Assembly (NCBI GenBank): GCA_016222945.1
Contig: JACRPY010000006.1
Location: forward strand, 186,001-250,000
Direction: 5' to 3'
Source of the DNA: Methanobacterium sp.
Lineage (GTDB): Archaea; Methanobacteriota; Methanobacteria; Methanobacteriales; Methanobacteriaceae
Length of the DNA: 64,000 nt
The notes beneath the pieces were generated by a model. The model searched no databases and was not told where the DNA came from. It worked only from the letters and a program-made list of their open reading frames with translations. Shown here piece by piece: positions 16,137 to 25,226 of this stretch (position 1 is its first letter; each line of letters begins with the position of its first letter). A program made the translations under genes and the position numbers.

Positions 16137-16304
16137 ATGATTCCTGTAAGATGTATAAGTTGTGGAAAAGTTGTATCTGCCTATTTTGATGAATTTACAA
16201 AAAGGGTAGCAGATGGGGAAAATCCCAAGGAAGTCCTTGATGATCTTGGACTTACAAAATATTGTTGTAGAAGAATGTTGATCACTCATGTTGAAGTATG
16301 GTGA
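16137..16304 (+). CDS. rpoN: DNA-directed RNA polymerase subunit Rpo10 (N)
   Basis: Rpo10 is a small zinc-binding assembly subunit of archaeal RNA polymerase, equivalent to eukaryotic RPB10. The 55-residue reading begins MIPVRCISCGKVVSAYFDEF and carries the atypical zinc site of the family: C6-x2-C9 plus the adjacent C43-C44 pair in KYCCRRM. It is complete but short. Its TGA ends at 16304 and the tRNA-Pro acceptor stem starts at 16305, so the transcript must be cut exactly at the coding end. Confidence 0.95.
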   Translation: MIPVRCISCGKVVSAYFDEFTKRVADGENPKEVLDDLGLTKYCCRRMLITHVEVW

Positions 16305-16339
16305 GGGGCTGTAGGGTAGCTTGGTCCATCCTCCCAGCC

Positions 16340-16403
16340 ATTGAGTGAAATATCAATGTTTTTTAATAAAATCTTATAATATTAGGTGTTTTTTCAACTG
16401 GAT
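16340..16403 (+). other. tRNA-Pro intron 1 (64 nt, position 32/33)
   Basis: A complete bulge-helix-bulge can be drawn. The outer helix is C16330-C16333 (CCTC) with GGGG 16405-16408, one G-T pair included. The central helix is CCAG (16334-16337) with CTGG (16398-16401). The bulges are CC^A (16338-16340) and AT^C (16402-16404), and the inner helix is TTGA (16341-16344) with TCAA (16394-16397). Cutting after the second base of each bulge removes 16340-16403. Confidence 0.8.
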
Positions 16404-16408
16404 CGGGG

Positions 16409-16451
<43 letters not shown>

Positions 16452-16542
16452 AGCCCCATCTTTATCGATAAAAGGTGTTAGAATACATTAGTATGATAAA
16501 ACTTAAGATTCAAATTTTGGATCTTTAAAAGGAGAAGATTTT

Positions 16543-16716
16543 ATGCCATCTAAAAAATTAACAAGGTTTGAAAAAGCAAGACTTATTGGTGCAAGAGCTC
16601 TTCAACTATCAACAGGAGCAAAACCTATGATAGAAGTTGATGAGCCATTAGATCCGATTGATATTGCAACTTTAGAACTTAAAAAAGGTTTAATTCCTCT
16701 TGATATTAAAAAATAA
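16543..16716 (+). CDS. rpoK: DNA-directed RNA polymerase subunit Rpo6 (K)
   Basis: Rpo6 is the small archaeal counterpart of RPB6 and bacterial omega, and it stabilises the largest RNA polymerase subunit. The 57-residue reading from ATG 16543 includes LTRFEKARLIGARALQLSTG, the omega-like core, and ELKKGLIPLDIKK at the C-terminus. It starts after AAAGGAGAAGAT. It lies between the tRNA-Pro and enolase genes, its usual place in Methanobacteriales. Confidence 0.95.
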   Translation: MPSKKLTRFEKARLIGARALQLSTGAKPMIEVDEPLDPIDIATLELKKGLIPLDIKK

Positions 16717-16745
16717 CCATTATTTTTTCCAAGAGAGGTGTTTTT

Positions 16746-17984
16746 GTGGATAGTATTATTGAAGACGTCCGTGTAAGAAAAATTTTAGATAGTAGGGGAA
16801 ACCCTACAGTAGAAGTAGATGTTGTAACCTGGAAAGGTTTTGGAAGAGCTGCGGCACCAAGTGGTGCAAGCACCGGAATACGTGAAGTTACAGCATTCCC
16901 AGAAGGAGGCGTTGATAAAATAATAAGTGAAGTTGAAGATATAATTTCATCTGAGCTTATTGGTATGGACGCTGAAGACTTAACTGATATAGACATGGTT
17001 TTAAAAGAAATAGATGGCACTCCCACTCTATCTTCATTAGGTGGTAACACCATAGTCGCTGTTTCTATGGCAACGGCAAAAGCTGCTGCAGCATCATATA
17101 ACATGCCATTATATAAATTCCTTGGAGGAAATATGAAAAATGAAATTCCATATCCTCTAGGAAACATGATAAATGGCGGAGCACACGCAGGTGAAAATGC
17201 GCCTGACATTCAGGAGTTTTTAATTATTCCTGTAGGTGCCGAAGACATTACAGAAGCTGTTTTTGCTAATTCTAAAGTTCACAAGAAAATTGGTGAATTA
17301 ATAAAAGCCAAAGATAAAACTTTCACTGGTGGAAAAGGAGACGAAGGTGGATGGGCACCTAACTTAACTAATGAAGAAGCTCTTTTCATTCAATCAAAGG
17401 CATGTGAAGAAATAGGCGATGAGATGGGTATTGAAATAAAACCTTGTCTTGATATGGCTGCAAGTGAAATGTGGAACGGCTCAAAATATGTTTACCAAAG
17501 GGAAGGCATTGAAAGAGACATTGGAGAGCAGATAGATTTCGTTGCAGAAATAATTGACACTTACAAAATGTTCTATGTAGAAGATCCCATTCAAGAAAGT
17601 GATTTTGATGGATTTGCAGAACTTACACGGAAAACTGGAGATAAATGTCTTATATGTGGTGACGATTTGTTTGTTACAAATGCAGAGATTCTTCAAGAGG
17701 GGATTAGTTTAGGTGCTGCAAACTCAATTATAATAAAGCCTAATCAAATAGGAACTTTAACTGACACCTATGAAACTGTTAAACTTGCAAAAGCTAATGG
17801 ATATGTCCCAGTTGTCTCACATAGATCTGGTGAAACAACAGACGATACAATAGCTCATTTAGCAGTAGGATACTCAAGTCCAATAATTAAGACTGGTGCA
17901 TTAGGCGGAGAGAGAATCGCTAAATTAAATGAACTTATAAGAATTGAAGAGGAAATGGTAAATCCAAAAATGGGAGATATATGA
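16746..17984 (+). CDS. eno: Enolase
   Basis: The enzyme interconverts 2-phosphoglycerate and phosphoenolpyruvate, used by methanogens mainly in gluconeogenesis. The GTG at 16746 follows AAGAGAGGTG and gives 412 residues. Landmarks are ILDSRGNPTVEVDVV, AAPSGASTGIREV, the metal-binding VEDPIQESDFDGF and ICGDDLFVTN, the catalytic lysine in IIIKPNQIGTLTD, and the HRSGETTDD loop. Length and motifs are normal. Confidence 0.97.
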   Translation: MDSIIEDVRVRKILDSRGNPTVEVDVVTWKGFGRAAAPSGASTGIREVTAFPEGGVDKIISEVEDIISSELIGMDAEDLTDIDMVLKEIDGTPTLSSLGGNTIVAVSMATAKAAAASYNMPLYKFLGGNMKNEIPYPLGNMINGGAHAGENAPDIQEFLIIPVGAEDITEAVFANSKVHKKIGELIKAKDKTFTGGKGDEGGWAPNLTNEEALFIQSKACEEIGDEMGIEIKPCLDMAASEMWNGSKYVYQREGIERDIGEQIDFVAEIIDTYKMFYVEDPIQESDFDGFAELTRKTGDKCLICGDDLFVTNAEILQEGISLGAANSIIIKPNQIGTLTDTYETVKLAKANGYVPVVSHRSGETTDDTIAHLAVGYSSPIIKTGALGGERIAKLNELIRIEEEMVNPKMGDI

Positions 17985-18021
17985 ATATAAAACTTAAAAA
18001 TTGAAATCAGGTGATATTAAA

Positions 18022-18213
18022 ATGGTTAAAATAACAATTGATTACGAAAAATGCGATGGTACAGACTGTGCAGAATGTGTGGATGTATGTCCAATGGAAG
18101 TTCTTATAATTGAAGGAGACAAGATTGTAATCCAAAATAAAGAAGAATGCAGCTTATGTGAAGTATGCATGGATGTATGTCCAACTGAAGCAGTAGAAGT
18201 TGAGGATGACTAA
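18022..18213 (+). CDS. Small ferredoxin, 2[4Fe-4S] type
   Basis: This 63-residue electron carrier starts at ATG 18022 after CAGGTGATATTAA. The frame extends to 18001, but the extension covers this binding site. It carries C-x4-C-x2-C-x3-C-P (CDGTDCAECVDVCP) and C-x2-C-x2-C-x3-C-P (CSLCEVCMDVCP). The two extra residues in the first motif differ from clostridial ferredoxin. It may serve a reductase encoded elsewhere, since no partner enzyme is adjacent. Confidence 0.9.
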   Translation: MVKITIDYEKCDGTDCAECVDVCPMEVLIIEGDKIVIQNKEECSLCEVCMDVCPTEAVEVEDD

Positions 18214-18336
18214 ATTCTCATTAAATCTCAAAAAACCGGTTGAAATACTGGAAAAAAACCACTATATTTTAAAAAACTAATAAAACTACTTAAAAAACAA
18301 TTAAATTTTAAAATTATTAATATTGAGGTGATTAAT

Positions 18337-18933
18337 TTGTCAGAACTTTTAATACCGCTAGACAAGTACTTAGCAGCAGGTTTACACATTGGAACTCAAC
18401 AAAAAACTAAAGACATGGAACGTTACATATACAGAGTAAGAGCAGATGGCCTATATGTTTTAGATGTAAGAACAACAAACGACAGAATTAAATCAGCAGG
18501 AAAATTCCTTGCAAAATTCGATGCAGACGATATACTGGTCGTATCAACAAGACAGTATGGACAGGCTCCTGTTAAGAAATTTGGACAAATAACTGGTGCA
18601 AAAACAATACCTGGAAGGTTCATACCAGGAACATTAACCAATCCAAATTATGGTAAATTCATAGAACCAAAAGTACTTGTAGTTACAGACCCAAGATCTG
18701 ATTTACAAGCTATTATTGAAGCAAAACAGATAGGAATACCTGTTGTTGCATTATGTGACACAGAAAACTTACTTGGAAATGTGGACATAGTATTGCCTGT
18801 AAATAACAAGGGTAGAAAAGCTATAGCACTTGTTTACTGGTTACTTGCAAGGCAAATTTCAAGGGAAAAAGGAATAATAGGCGAAGATGAAGACCTCGAA
18901 ATCCAGCCAGCTGATTTCGAGCTAAAAATGTAA
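18337..18933 (+). CDS. rps2: 30S ribosomal protein uS2, TTG start
   Basis: uS2 joins the 30S subunit late, between head and body. The TTG at 18337 gives 198 residues beginning SELLIPLDKYLAAGLHIGTQ. It lies just after GAGGTGATT, whereas the in-frame GTG at 18328 is part of that binding site. Family blocks include QQKTKDMERYIYRVRADGLY, PGRFIPGTLTNPNYGKFIEP and PVVALCDTENLLGNVDIVLP. It ends the ribosomal and polymerase part of the cluster. Confidence 0.94.
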   Translation: MSELLIPLDKYLAAGLHIGTQQKTKDMERYIYRVRADGLYVLDVRTTNDRIKSAGKFLAKFDADDILVVSTRQYGQAPVKKFGQITGAKTIPGRFIPGTLTNPNYGKFIEPKVLVVTDPRSDLQAIIEAKQIGIPVVALCDTENLLGNVDIVLPVNNKGRKAIALVYWLLARQISREKGIIGEDEDLEIQPADFELKM

Positions 18934-18955
18934 AAATGGAAGAGGCAGTGATTTA

Positions 18956-19795
18956 ATGATAAGAAAACCTGCAGTTGCAGGAATTTTTTATGAAGAAAAT
19001 CATGATTCTTTAAAAAAACAGATTGAATGGTGTTTTGAACATAGATTAGGCCCTGGAAAAATCCCTTCAGTTGGAACTAAACGAGAAATAAAAGGATTGA
19101 TGGTGCCACATGCAGGTTACATTTATTCAGGACCTGTAGCAGCACATTCTTACTGTAAACTCGCGGAAGATGGATTTCCAGAAACATTTGTAATATTGAG
19201 CCCCAATCATAATGGATTGGGATCAGCCATATCCACAATGATTGAAGGTGAATGGGAAACACCACTTGGAAATGTAGAAATAGATACAGAATTTGCAAGA
19301 GAATTAGTGGAAGATGCAGGAATCATTGATTCTGATATATCCGCCCATATCCAGGAACATAGCCTGGAAGTTCAAATCCCTTTTTTACAGTATTTCAGCG
19401 AAGATTTCAAAATAGTACCTATAAGCATGTGGATGCAGGACATTGAAACATCCTATGACGTAGGTAAATCCATTAAAAATGTAGCAGAAACACTTCAAAA
19501 GGATATAGTAGTGATTGCAAGCTCAGATATGACTCATTACCAGCCACAAAACATTGCAAATCAAAATGACAGTTACGTGCTGGATGCAATCAAAGCTATG
19601 GATGAAAAGCTCATGATTAAAAGAATAATGGAACGAAATATCACTATGTGTGGTTATGGCCCTGTAGCATCAACTATTATAGCTTCAAAAGAACTTGGAG
19701 CGAGGGAATCTCAAATACTAAAATATGCAACAAGTGGAGATATAACTGGAGATTTAAGTGCAGTTGTTGGATATGCATCAGCTATGTTCTGGTAA
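18956..19795 (+). CDS. MEMO1 family protein
   Basis: This 279-residue protein of the MEMO1/AmmeMemoRadiSam class opens with MIRKPAVAGIFYEENHDSLK. Its conserved His residues fit a non-heme metal site like that of class III dioxygenases: the VPHAGYIYSGPVA block, LSPNHNGLG, EHSLEVQIPFLQYF and ASSDMTHYQP. The biochemical role in archaea is not settled. It often lies, as here, between rps2 and mevalonate-pathway genes in methanogens. A regulatory or redox role is only a guess. Confidence 0.9.
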   Translation: MIRKPAVAGIFYEENHDSLKKQIEWCFEHRLGPGKIPSVGTKREIKGLMVPHAGYIYSGPVAAHSYCKLAEDGFPETFVILSPNHNGLGSAISTMIEGEWETPLGNVEIDTEFARELVEDAGIIDSDISAHIQEHSLEVQIPFLQYFSEDFKIVPISMWMQDIETSYDVGKSIKNVAETLQKDIVVIASSDMTHYQPQNIANQNDSYVLDAIKAMDEKLMIKRIMERNITMCGYGPVASTIIASKELGARESQILKYATSGDITGDLSAVVGYASAMFW

Positions 19796-19862
19796 ACTAA
19801 TTAATCTAAAAAATTAACATTAAATCTTTATTTAGAAATTACTATAATTAAATGGTGAATTC

Positions 19863-20828
19863 ATGCAAGTAATAGCATCTGCACCTGCAAAGGCAATTCT
19901 TTTTGGAGAACATGCCGTAGTTTATGGCAAACCTGCTATTGCAATGGCTTTAAATAAAAAGGCCCATGTAAAAGTTTCAGATAACTCAAATAATAAAATT
20001 TATGTAAATGTGGATAAATTAAAATTATCAGGTTATCTTGATTTTAAAAATAATAATATACTTTCAGATTCACCAAAAAAAGGCATTTTAAAATATATAT
20101 TAGCATCAATTAAAAAAGTGCATGATGGTTCGGGATTAGATATATATATTGATTTAGATATTCCTATAGGTGGAGGGCTCGGTTCTTCAGCAGCAGTAAC
20201 TGTTGCAACTATTGCAGCAGTATCTAAATATAATAATATGGATTTAAAGAAAGAAGAAATAGCTAAATATTCTCATGAGGTTGAATTAGAAATTCAAAAA
20301 GCAGCAAGCCCTCTGGATACCACTGTAAGTACGTATGGTGGCTTAATTTATCTTGAAAAAGATGCTAAAGATATTGTACAATTAAATGTCAATCAAGATA
20401 TCCCTGTTGTTATAGGATACACAAATTCAAGAGGAAACACAGGAAAACTTATTGAAGCAGTGCGAATAAGAAAAAATAGCTATCCAGAAATTATTAATCC
20501 AGTAATAGATTCAATTGAAACTGTAACTTTAAATGCAAAGGATGCTATCATTACTAATGATAAAAAGAGAATTGGAGAACTAATGAACATAAACCATGGA
20601 CTTCTGGATGCTCTGGGTGTAAATACCAAAGAACTTTCAAATATGGTATATAATGCGCGAAATGCAGGAGCAATCGGCTCAAAAATTACAGGAGCTGGAG
20701 GAGGAGGCAGTATAATTGCATACTGCCCAGAAGGATTAGAAAAAGTAATATCTGTATTTAAAGAAACAGATAGGGCTTTAAAAGCAGATATATCCAAAGA
20801 AGGAGTCAAAGTAACAGTTTCAGAATAA
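19863..20828 (+). CDS. mvk: Mevalonate kinase
   Basis: The enzyme makes 5-phosphomevalonate from mevalonate and ATP, the step that commits mevalonate to archaeal lipid synthesis. The 321-residue GHMP-family protein has PAKAILFGEHAVVYGKPAIA at the N-terminus, the ATP-binding loop PIGGGLGSSAAVTVAT (about residues 100-115), and the C-terminal GAGGGGSIIAY glycine motif. It begins the block mvk-ipk-fni-RNase J-idsA, all on one strand with short spacers. Confidence 0.95.
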   Translation: MQVIASAPAKAILFGEHAVVYGKPAIAMALNKKAHVKVSDNSNNKIYVNVDKLKLSGYLDFKNNNILSDSPKKGILKYILASIKKVHDGSGLDIYIDLDIPIGGGLGSSAAVTVATIAAVSKYNNMDLKKEEIAKYSHEVELEIQKAASPLDTTVSTYGGLIYLEKDAKDIVQLNVNQDIPVVIGYTNSRGNTGKLIEAVRIRKNSYPEIINPVIDSIETVTLNAKDAIITNDKKRIGELMNINHGLLDALGVNTKELSNMVYNARNAGAIGSKITGAGGGGSIIAYCPEGLEKVISVFKETDRALKADISKEGVKVTVSE

Positions 20829-20842
20829 GAGGTTGATTATAA

Positions 20843-21646
20843 TTGATTATCCTTAAACTTGGCGGAAGTATAATAACAAAAAAAGAGGCAAAGGAGCCTA
20901 CTATTGATTATGAAAATTTAAATAGAATTGCAAGGGAAATAGCAAGCTCATCAATTGATAAACTGATAATTGTGCATGGTGCCGGTTCATTTGGACATAT
21001 ATATGCTAAAGAATATGAAATTGGTGCTGAAATTCAAGATGAAGAAGATTTCAAACAAAAAAAGATGGGATTTTCTATTACCCAAAGCTGGGTTAAAAAA
21101 TTAAACACCATCGTATGTGATAGTTTAAGAGAAAACGGAGTTTTAACAGTATCAATTCAACCATCATCATTTATTATAACTAAAAATAAGAGAATACACC
21201 ACTGTAATCTGGATTTAATTAATAAATATTTAGATATGGGATTTGTTCCAGTTATTTATGGAGATGTAGTCCCTGATCTGGATGAATCCATTAAAATATG
21301 TGTTTTATCTGGAGATCAGATAATAAAATATTTAGGAGAAAATTTAAAACCTGAAAGAGTTATTTTAGGTTCAGATGTTGATGGGATATACAATAAAAAC
21401 CCAAAAAAGCATGAAGATGCTAAACTAATGAAGATAGTCACATCCTGTGATGATTTAGCCACAGAAGGTTCATTAAATGTTGATGTTACAGGTGGGATGA
21501 AAGGAAAGCTAATGGAATTAATAGAACTTGCAGAAATTGGAGTTGAATCCGAGATTTTAAATGCAGGTCGAAATGGCCTAATAAAAAAAGCGTTGAATCA
21601 CGAAAAAGGAATAGGAACAATAGTTAAAAAAGAAAAGGAAGTATAA
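20843..21646 (+). CDS. ipk: Isopentenyl phosphate kinase
   Basis: The enzyme phosphorylates isopentenyl phosphate to isopentenyl diphosphate, closing the alternative archaeal mevalonate route. The 267-residue protein starts at TTG 20843 (IILKLGGSIITKKEAKEPTI). It is an amino-acid-kinase fold protein with IVHGAGSFGHIYAKEY, which includes the His that marks phosphate-type substrates, VPVIYGDVVPD, and VTGGMKGKLMELIELAE. It follows mvk by 14 nt and precedes fni by 1 nt. Confidence 0.93.
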   Translation: MIILKLGGSIITKKEAKEPTIDYENLNRIAREIASSSIDKLIIVHGAGSFGHIYAKEYEIGAEIQDEEDFKQKKMGFSITQSWVKKLNTIVCDSLRENGVLTVSIQPSSFIITKNKRIHHCNLDLINKYLDMGFVPVIYGDVVPDLDESIKICVLSGDQIIKYLGENLKPERVILGSDVDGIYNKNPKKHEDAKLMKIVTSCDDLATEGSLNVDVTGGMKGKLMELIELAEIGVESEILNAGRNGLIKKALNHEKGIGTIVKKEKEV

Positions 21647-21647
21647 C

Positions 21648-22709
21648 ATGACTTCGGACAGAAAATTGGAGCATTTATTATTATGTGCCAACTGTGATGT
21701 TGAATACAGGGAAAAGACTACTGGATTTGAGGACATAGAACTCATCCACAAAGCTATTCCTGAACTAAATAAAGAAAAAATAGATATAAGTGCAGAAATT
21801 TTTGGAAAAAAAATGGATGCACCATTAATTATATCTGCAATAACTGGAGGCCATCCTGCATCATTATCCATTAATAGAGATCTTGCAAAAGCAGCTGATA
21901 ATCAAAATATTGGGATGGGAGTTGGAAGTCAGCGTGCAGCAGTGGAAAATCCGGAATTAATCCCAACTTATAGTGTTGTAAGGGAAAATGCTCCTTCAGC
22001 AGTTATAATAGGAAATATAGGTGCACCACAGATTGAATATGCAAAAGCAGCAGCAGAAATGATAGATGCAGATGCACTGGCAATCCATTTAAATCCATTA
22101 CAAGAATCTATCCAGCCAGAAGGAGATATAGATGCGCGTGGATACATTGAATCAATTAAAAAAACTGTAGAAATAGTTGACATGCCTGTTATAGCAAAAG
22201 AAACAGGTGCAGGTATTTCCAAAACAGATGCAATAGCTCTTCAAGAAGCAGGAGTAGCAGCAATTGATGTTGCAGGCTCTGGAGGCACAAGCTGGGCTGC
22301 TGTAGAAACATACAGAGCTAAAGATGAATATCTCGGAAATTTATACTGGAATTGGGGAATTCCAACTGCAGCAAGTACAGTTGAAGTATGTGAATCAGTT
22401 GAAGTTCCTGTTATATCCTCTGGAGGTATAAGAACTGGACTTGAAGCAGCTAAAGCCATAGCATTAGGTGCCGAAGTTGTAGGAATGGCATTGCCTCTAC
22501 TTAAAGATGCTTACATAAGCCAAGAAACAATTATTAAAAGAATAGAACAATTTAAAGAGTCTCTTAAAGTAGCAATGTTTCTTGTTGGTGCAAATAACAT
22601 CAAAGAACTAAGAAAATGTGACCTCGTGATAAGAGGTAAAACAGGCGAATGGCTTAGAGAAAGAGGATTTAATACTAAAAAATATGCACAAAGAAGCTTT
22701 AAAAAATGA
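21648..22709 (+). CDS. fni: Isopentenyl-diphosphate delta-isomerase, type 2 (FMN-dependent)
   Basis: The enzyme converts isopentenyl diphosphate to dimethylallyl diphosphate, needed to start prenyl chains. The 353-residue TIM-barrel protein shows RKLEHLLLCANCDVEYREKT, ISAITGGHPAS, IAIHLNPLQESIQPEGD with the substrate-binding Gln, VIAKETGAGISK, and VAGSGGTSWAAVE for FMN binding. The type 2 enzyme is typical of archaea. It is tightly linked to ipk. Confidence 0.95.
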   Translation: MTSDRKLEHLLLCANCDVEYREKTTGFEDIELIHKAIPELNKEKIDISAEIFGKKMDAPLIISAITGGHPASLSINRDLAKAADNQNIGMGVGSQRAAVENPELIPTYSVVRENAPSAVIIGNIGAPQIEYAKAAAEMIDADALAIHLNPLQESIQPEGDIDARGYIESIKKTVEIVDMPVIAKETGAGISKTDAIALQEAGVAAIDVAGSGGTSWAAVETYRAKDEYLGNLYWNWGIPTAASTVEVCESVEVPVISSGGIRTGLEAAKAIALGAEVVGMALPLLKDAYISQETIIKRIEQFKESLKVAMFLVGANNIKELRKCDLVIRGKTGEWLRERGFNTKKYAQRSFKK

Positions 22710-22785
22710 TTTAAAGGTTTTTAGTGCTTAAATTTTCATAATAATATAATTAACTTAGAATTAGGGATATTTTTAATCAACCTCT

Positions 22786-22806
22786 CAAAAATTCATGGAA
22801 TTTTTG
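22786..22806 (+). repeat. Single palindrome of the compound-element family
   Basis: This is a perfect hairpin with 9-bp arms (CAAAAATTC, loop ATG, GAATTTTTG) between fni and the RNase J gene. It is the same hairpin as the first module of the tRNA-Ser copy except for the loop (ATG here, AGA there). Only one module is present. GGGGATTC follows in place of the GGYRCCCC linker. Confidence 0.55.
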
Positions 22807-22845
22807 GGGATTCTTTAAAAAAAGGTTGACGATGGAGGACAATTT

Positions 22846-24195
22846 ATGAGCGTTGAAGTAATAGCAATAGGCGGATATGAAGAAGTAGGAAAAAACATGA
22901 CCGCAGTTAAAGTAGGTGACGACGTAGTAATCTTTGATATGGGAATTCACCTTGACAGAATTCATATTCATGAGGATACAGATATAGCAAGGATGCACAG
23001 TTTAGATTTAATCGAAAGGGGAGTTATACCTGACGATACATTGATGAAAGAAGTTGATGGTAAAGTAAGGGCCATAGTATTTACTCATGGCCATTTAGAC
23101 CACATAGGGGCTGTTGCAAAGCTTGCACATAGATATGGAGCCCCTATAATAGCTACACCTTACACATTAGCACTTATAGAGCGTACAATTAAAGGCGAGA
23201 AAAAATTTAGTGTAACAAATCCTCTTCAAGTGCTGAATCCTGGTGAAAAATGTCAAATATCTCCAGATATTACATTAGAATTCATTAACATGACTCACAG
23301 TATTCCTCAAGCTGCAATGGCAGCATTGCATACATCTGAAGGAATAGTAGTATATGCAAATGATTTCAAATTTGACAACTATCAAATGATTTCACCACCA
23401 CCAGATTACAACAGATTAAAAGAACTGGGTAGAAAAGGGGTTCTAGCTCTTATTGTAGAGACAACAAGAGTTGGAGAAGATGGAGAAGCTAAAACTCATT
23501 CTGAAAAGATTGCAAGAATCATGCTCAAAGACATAATGCTTGATCCACTTGATGAAAAGAACGGAATGCTTGTAACAACATTTTCGTCCCATATAGAACG
23601 TATTCAGGCTATATGTAATATATCTGAGCAGAGTGATCGGAATTTGCTGCTTCTTGGAAGGTCAATGGAGAGATACTGTGGTATGGCTGAAGCTATGGGA
23701 ATTTTAAAACTTCCTGCAACTGCAAGTATATATGGAAGTCCAAAGGCAGTTAACAGAGCCCTGGCAAGAGCTGAAGAAAAACGTTCAGAGTATCTTTTAG
23801 TTACAACTGGCCATCAAGGTGAGCCCGATGCGCTCTTGCCTCGAATTGCAAGTGGAAAAACTCAATTTAATGTTAGAAATGGTGATAATGTTGTGGTTTC
23901 AGCACCTATTATCCCCAATCCAATGAACATAGCAAACAGGAATTTACTGGAGCGAAGACTTAAATCAAGTGGTGCCAGAATATTTACTAATGCTCATGTT
24001 TCAGGGCACGCAGGACGTGAAGATCACAGGGACTTTATAAGAATGTTAAATCCAATGCATATAATCCCTGCCCACGGAGATCTGGCAATGCTTGCATCAT
24101 ACACAGAACTTGCAGAAGAAGAAGGCTATAAAATGGGAAATAACATCCATGTACTTAGAAATGGCCAGGCACAGGTATTTAACGGAGGAGTTTAA
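22846..24195 (+). CDS. Ribonuclease J (metallo-beta-lactamase/beta-CASP family)
   Basis: This is a predicted 5'-3' exoribonuclease that also has endonuclease activity in related archaeal enzymes. The 449-residue protein contains the zinc motif FTHGHLDHIGAVAKLAHRYG, VVYANDFKFDN, the beta-CASP block (TTFSSHIERIQAICN) and the C-terminal ARIFTNAHVSGHAGREDHRD and IIPAHGDLAML segments. The start is ATG 22846 after ATGGAGGACAATTT. It shares one base with the prenyl synthase gene (TAATG), so it is translated in the lipid block despite its RNA role. Confidence 0.93.
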   Translation: MSVEVIAIGGYEEVGKNMTAVKVGDDVVIFDMGIHLDRIHIHEDTDIARMHSLDLIERGVIPDDTLMKEVDGKVRAIVFTHGHLDHIGAVAKLAHRYGAPIIATPYTLALIERTIKGEKKFSVTNPLQVLNPGEKCQISPDITLEFINMTHSIPQAAMAALHTSEGIVVYANDFKFDNYQMISPPPDYNRLKELGRKGVLALIVETTRVGEDGEAKTHSEKIARIMLKDIMLDPLDEKNGMLVTTFSSHIERIQAICNISEQSDRNLLLLGRSMERYCGMAEAMGILKLPATASIYGSPKAVNRALARAEEKRSEYLLVTTGHQGEPDALLPRIASGKTQFNVRNGDNVVVSAPIIPNPMNIANRNLLERRLKSSGARIFTNAHVSGHAGREDHRDFIRMLNPMHIIPAHGDLAMLASYTELAEEEGYKMGNNIHVLRNGQAQVFNGGV

Positions 24196-25181
24196 TGAAG
24201 GTAATGGACATCTTAAAAAAATATTCTGAAAGCATTGATAAAGAAATTGAAGCATCATTAAACACAATAGACCCCACAAAACTTTGTGAAGCATCAGATC
24301 ATCTTATTAAAGCTGGAGGAAAAAAAATCCGTCCATCACTTGTAGTTTTAAGCTGTGAAGCTGTAGGAGGAAAGAGCGAAGATGCTCTTAAAACCGCTGC
24401 TTCCATGGAACTAATCCACACCTTTTCATTGATACATGATGACATAATGGACAAAGATGAAATGCGCAGAGGAAAACCATCTGTCCATATGTTATGGGGA
24501 GAACCAATGGCCATTTTAGCAGGAGATACTTTATTTTCCAAGGCATTTGAAACCATTCTGGATACTGATGTTGAAAATATTCCTCCAAAAAGAGTTGTAG
24601 AAGCTTTAAGAACAGTTGTAGATTCATGTATCAAAATATGTGAAGGTCAAGCCTTAGACATAGGATTTGAAGGAAAATTAGATGTTAAAGAAGACGAATA
24701 CATGAACATGATCTACAAAAAAACAGCAGCACTTATTGCAGCCTCAACAAAAGCAGGAACCATACTTGGGGGAGGAACTGAAGAACAAATTCAAGCTCTT
24801 GCAGAGTACGGCCGTTTAATTGGATTAGCATTCCAGATCCAAGATGATTATCTCGATGTTGTAAGTGACGAAGAAGATATAGGTAAACCAGTCGGTAGTG
24901 ACATAGTAGAAGGTAAAATGACACTAATGGTGGTACATGCACTTGCAAACGCATCAAAAGATGATAAAGAAAGGCTTATTTCAATACTAAAAGCAAATAA
25001 TGAAGATTTAGTTGATGATGCCATTGCAATATTCAATAAATATGGATCAATAGAATACACGCGTGACATAGCACTCCGCAATGTAAAAACCGCAAAAGAG
25101 CTTTTAGATGTTTTAGAAGATTCTGAAGCTAAAGAATCTCTCAAATTACTTGCAGATTTCGTGCTTGAGAGAAACCATTAA
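24195..25181 (+). CDS. idsA: Short-chain isoprenyl diphosphate synthase (farnesyl/geranylgeranyl)
   Basis: The enzyme condenses isopentenyl diphosphate with allylic diphosphates to the C15-C20 chains of archaeal lipids. The 328-residue protein has GGKKIRPSLVVLSCE, the first aspartate-rich motif in LIHDDIMDKDEMRRGKPSVH, and the second as FQIQDDYLDVVSDEEDIGKP. The Ser-Leu pair just before the first motif suggests C20 products, but chain length cannot be fixed by reading alone. It overlaps the RNase J stop by 1 nt. Confidence 0.94.
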   Translation: MKVMDILKKYSESIDKEIEASLNTIDPTKLCEASDHLIKAGGKKIRPSLVVLSCEAVGGKSEDALKTAASMELIHTFSLIHDDIMDKDEMRRGKPSVHMLWGEPMAILAGDTLFSKAFETILDTDVENIPPKRVVEALRTVVDSCIKICEGQALDIGFEGKLDVKEDEYMNMIYKKTAALIAASTKAGTILGGGTEEQIQALAEYGRLIGLAFQIQDDYLDVVSDEEDIGKPVGSDIVEGKMTLMVVHALANASKDDKERLISILKANNEDLVDDAIAIFNKYGSIEYTRDIALRNVKTAKELLDVLEDSEAKESLKLLADFVLERNH

Positions 25182-25226
25182 TAATATTTATATATTTTTT
25201 ATTCATTATTCTAACCCTGTGATTTT

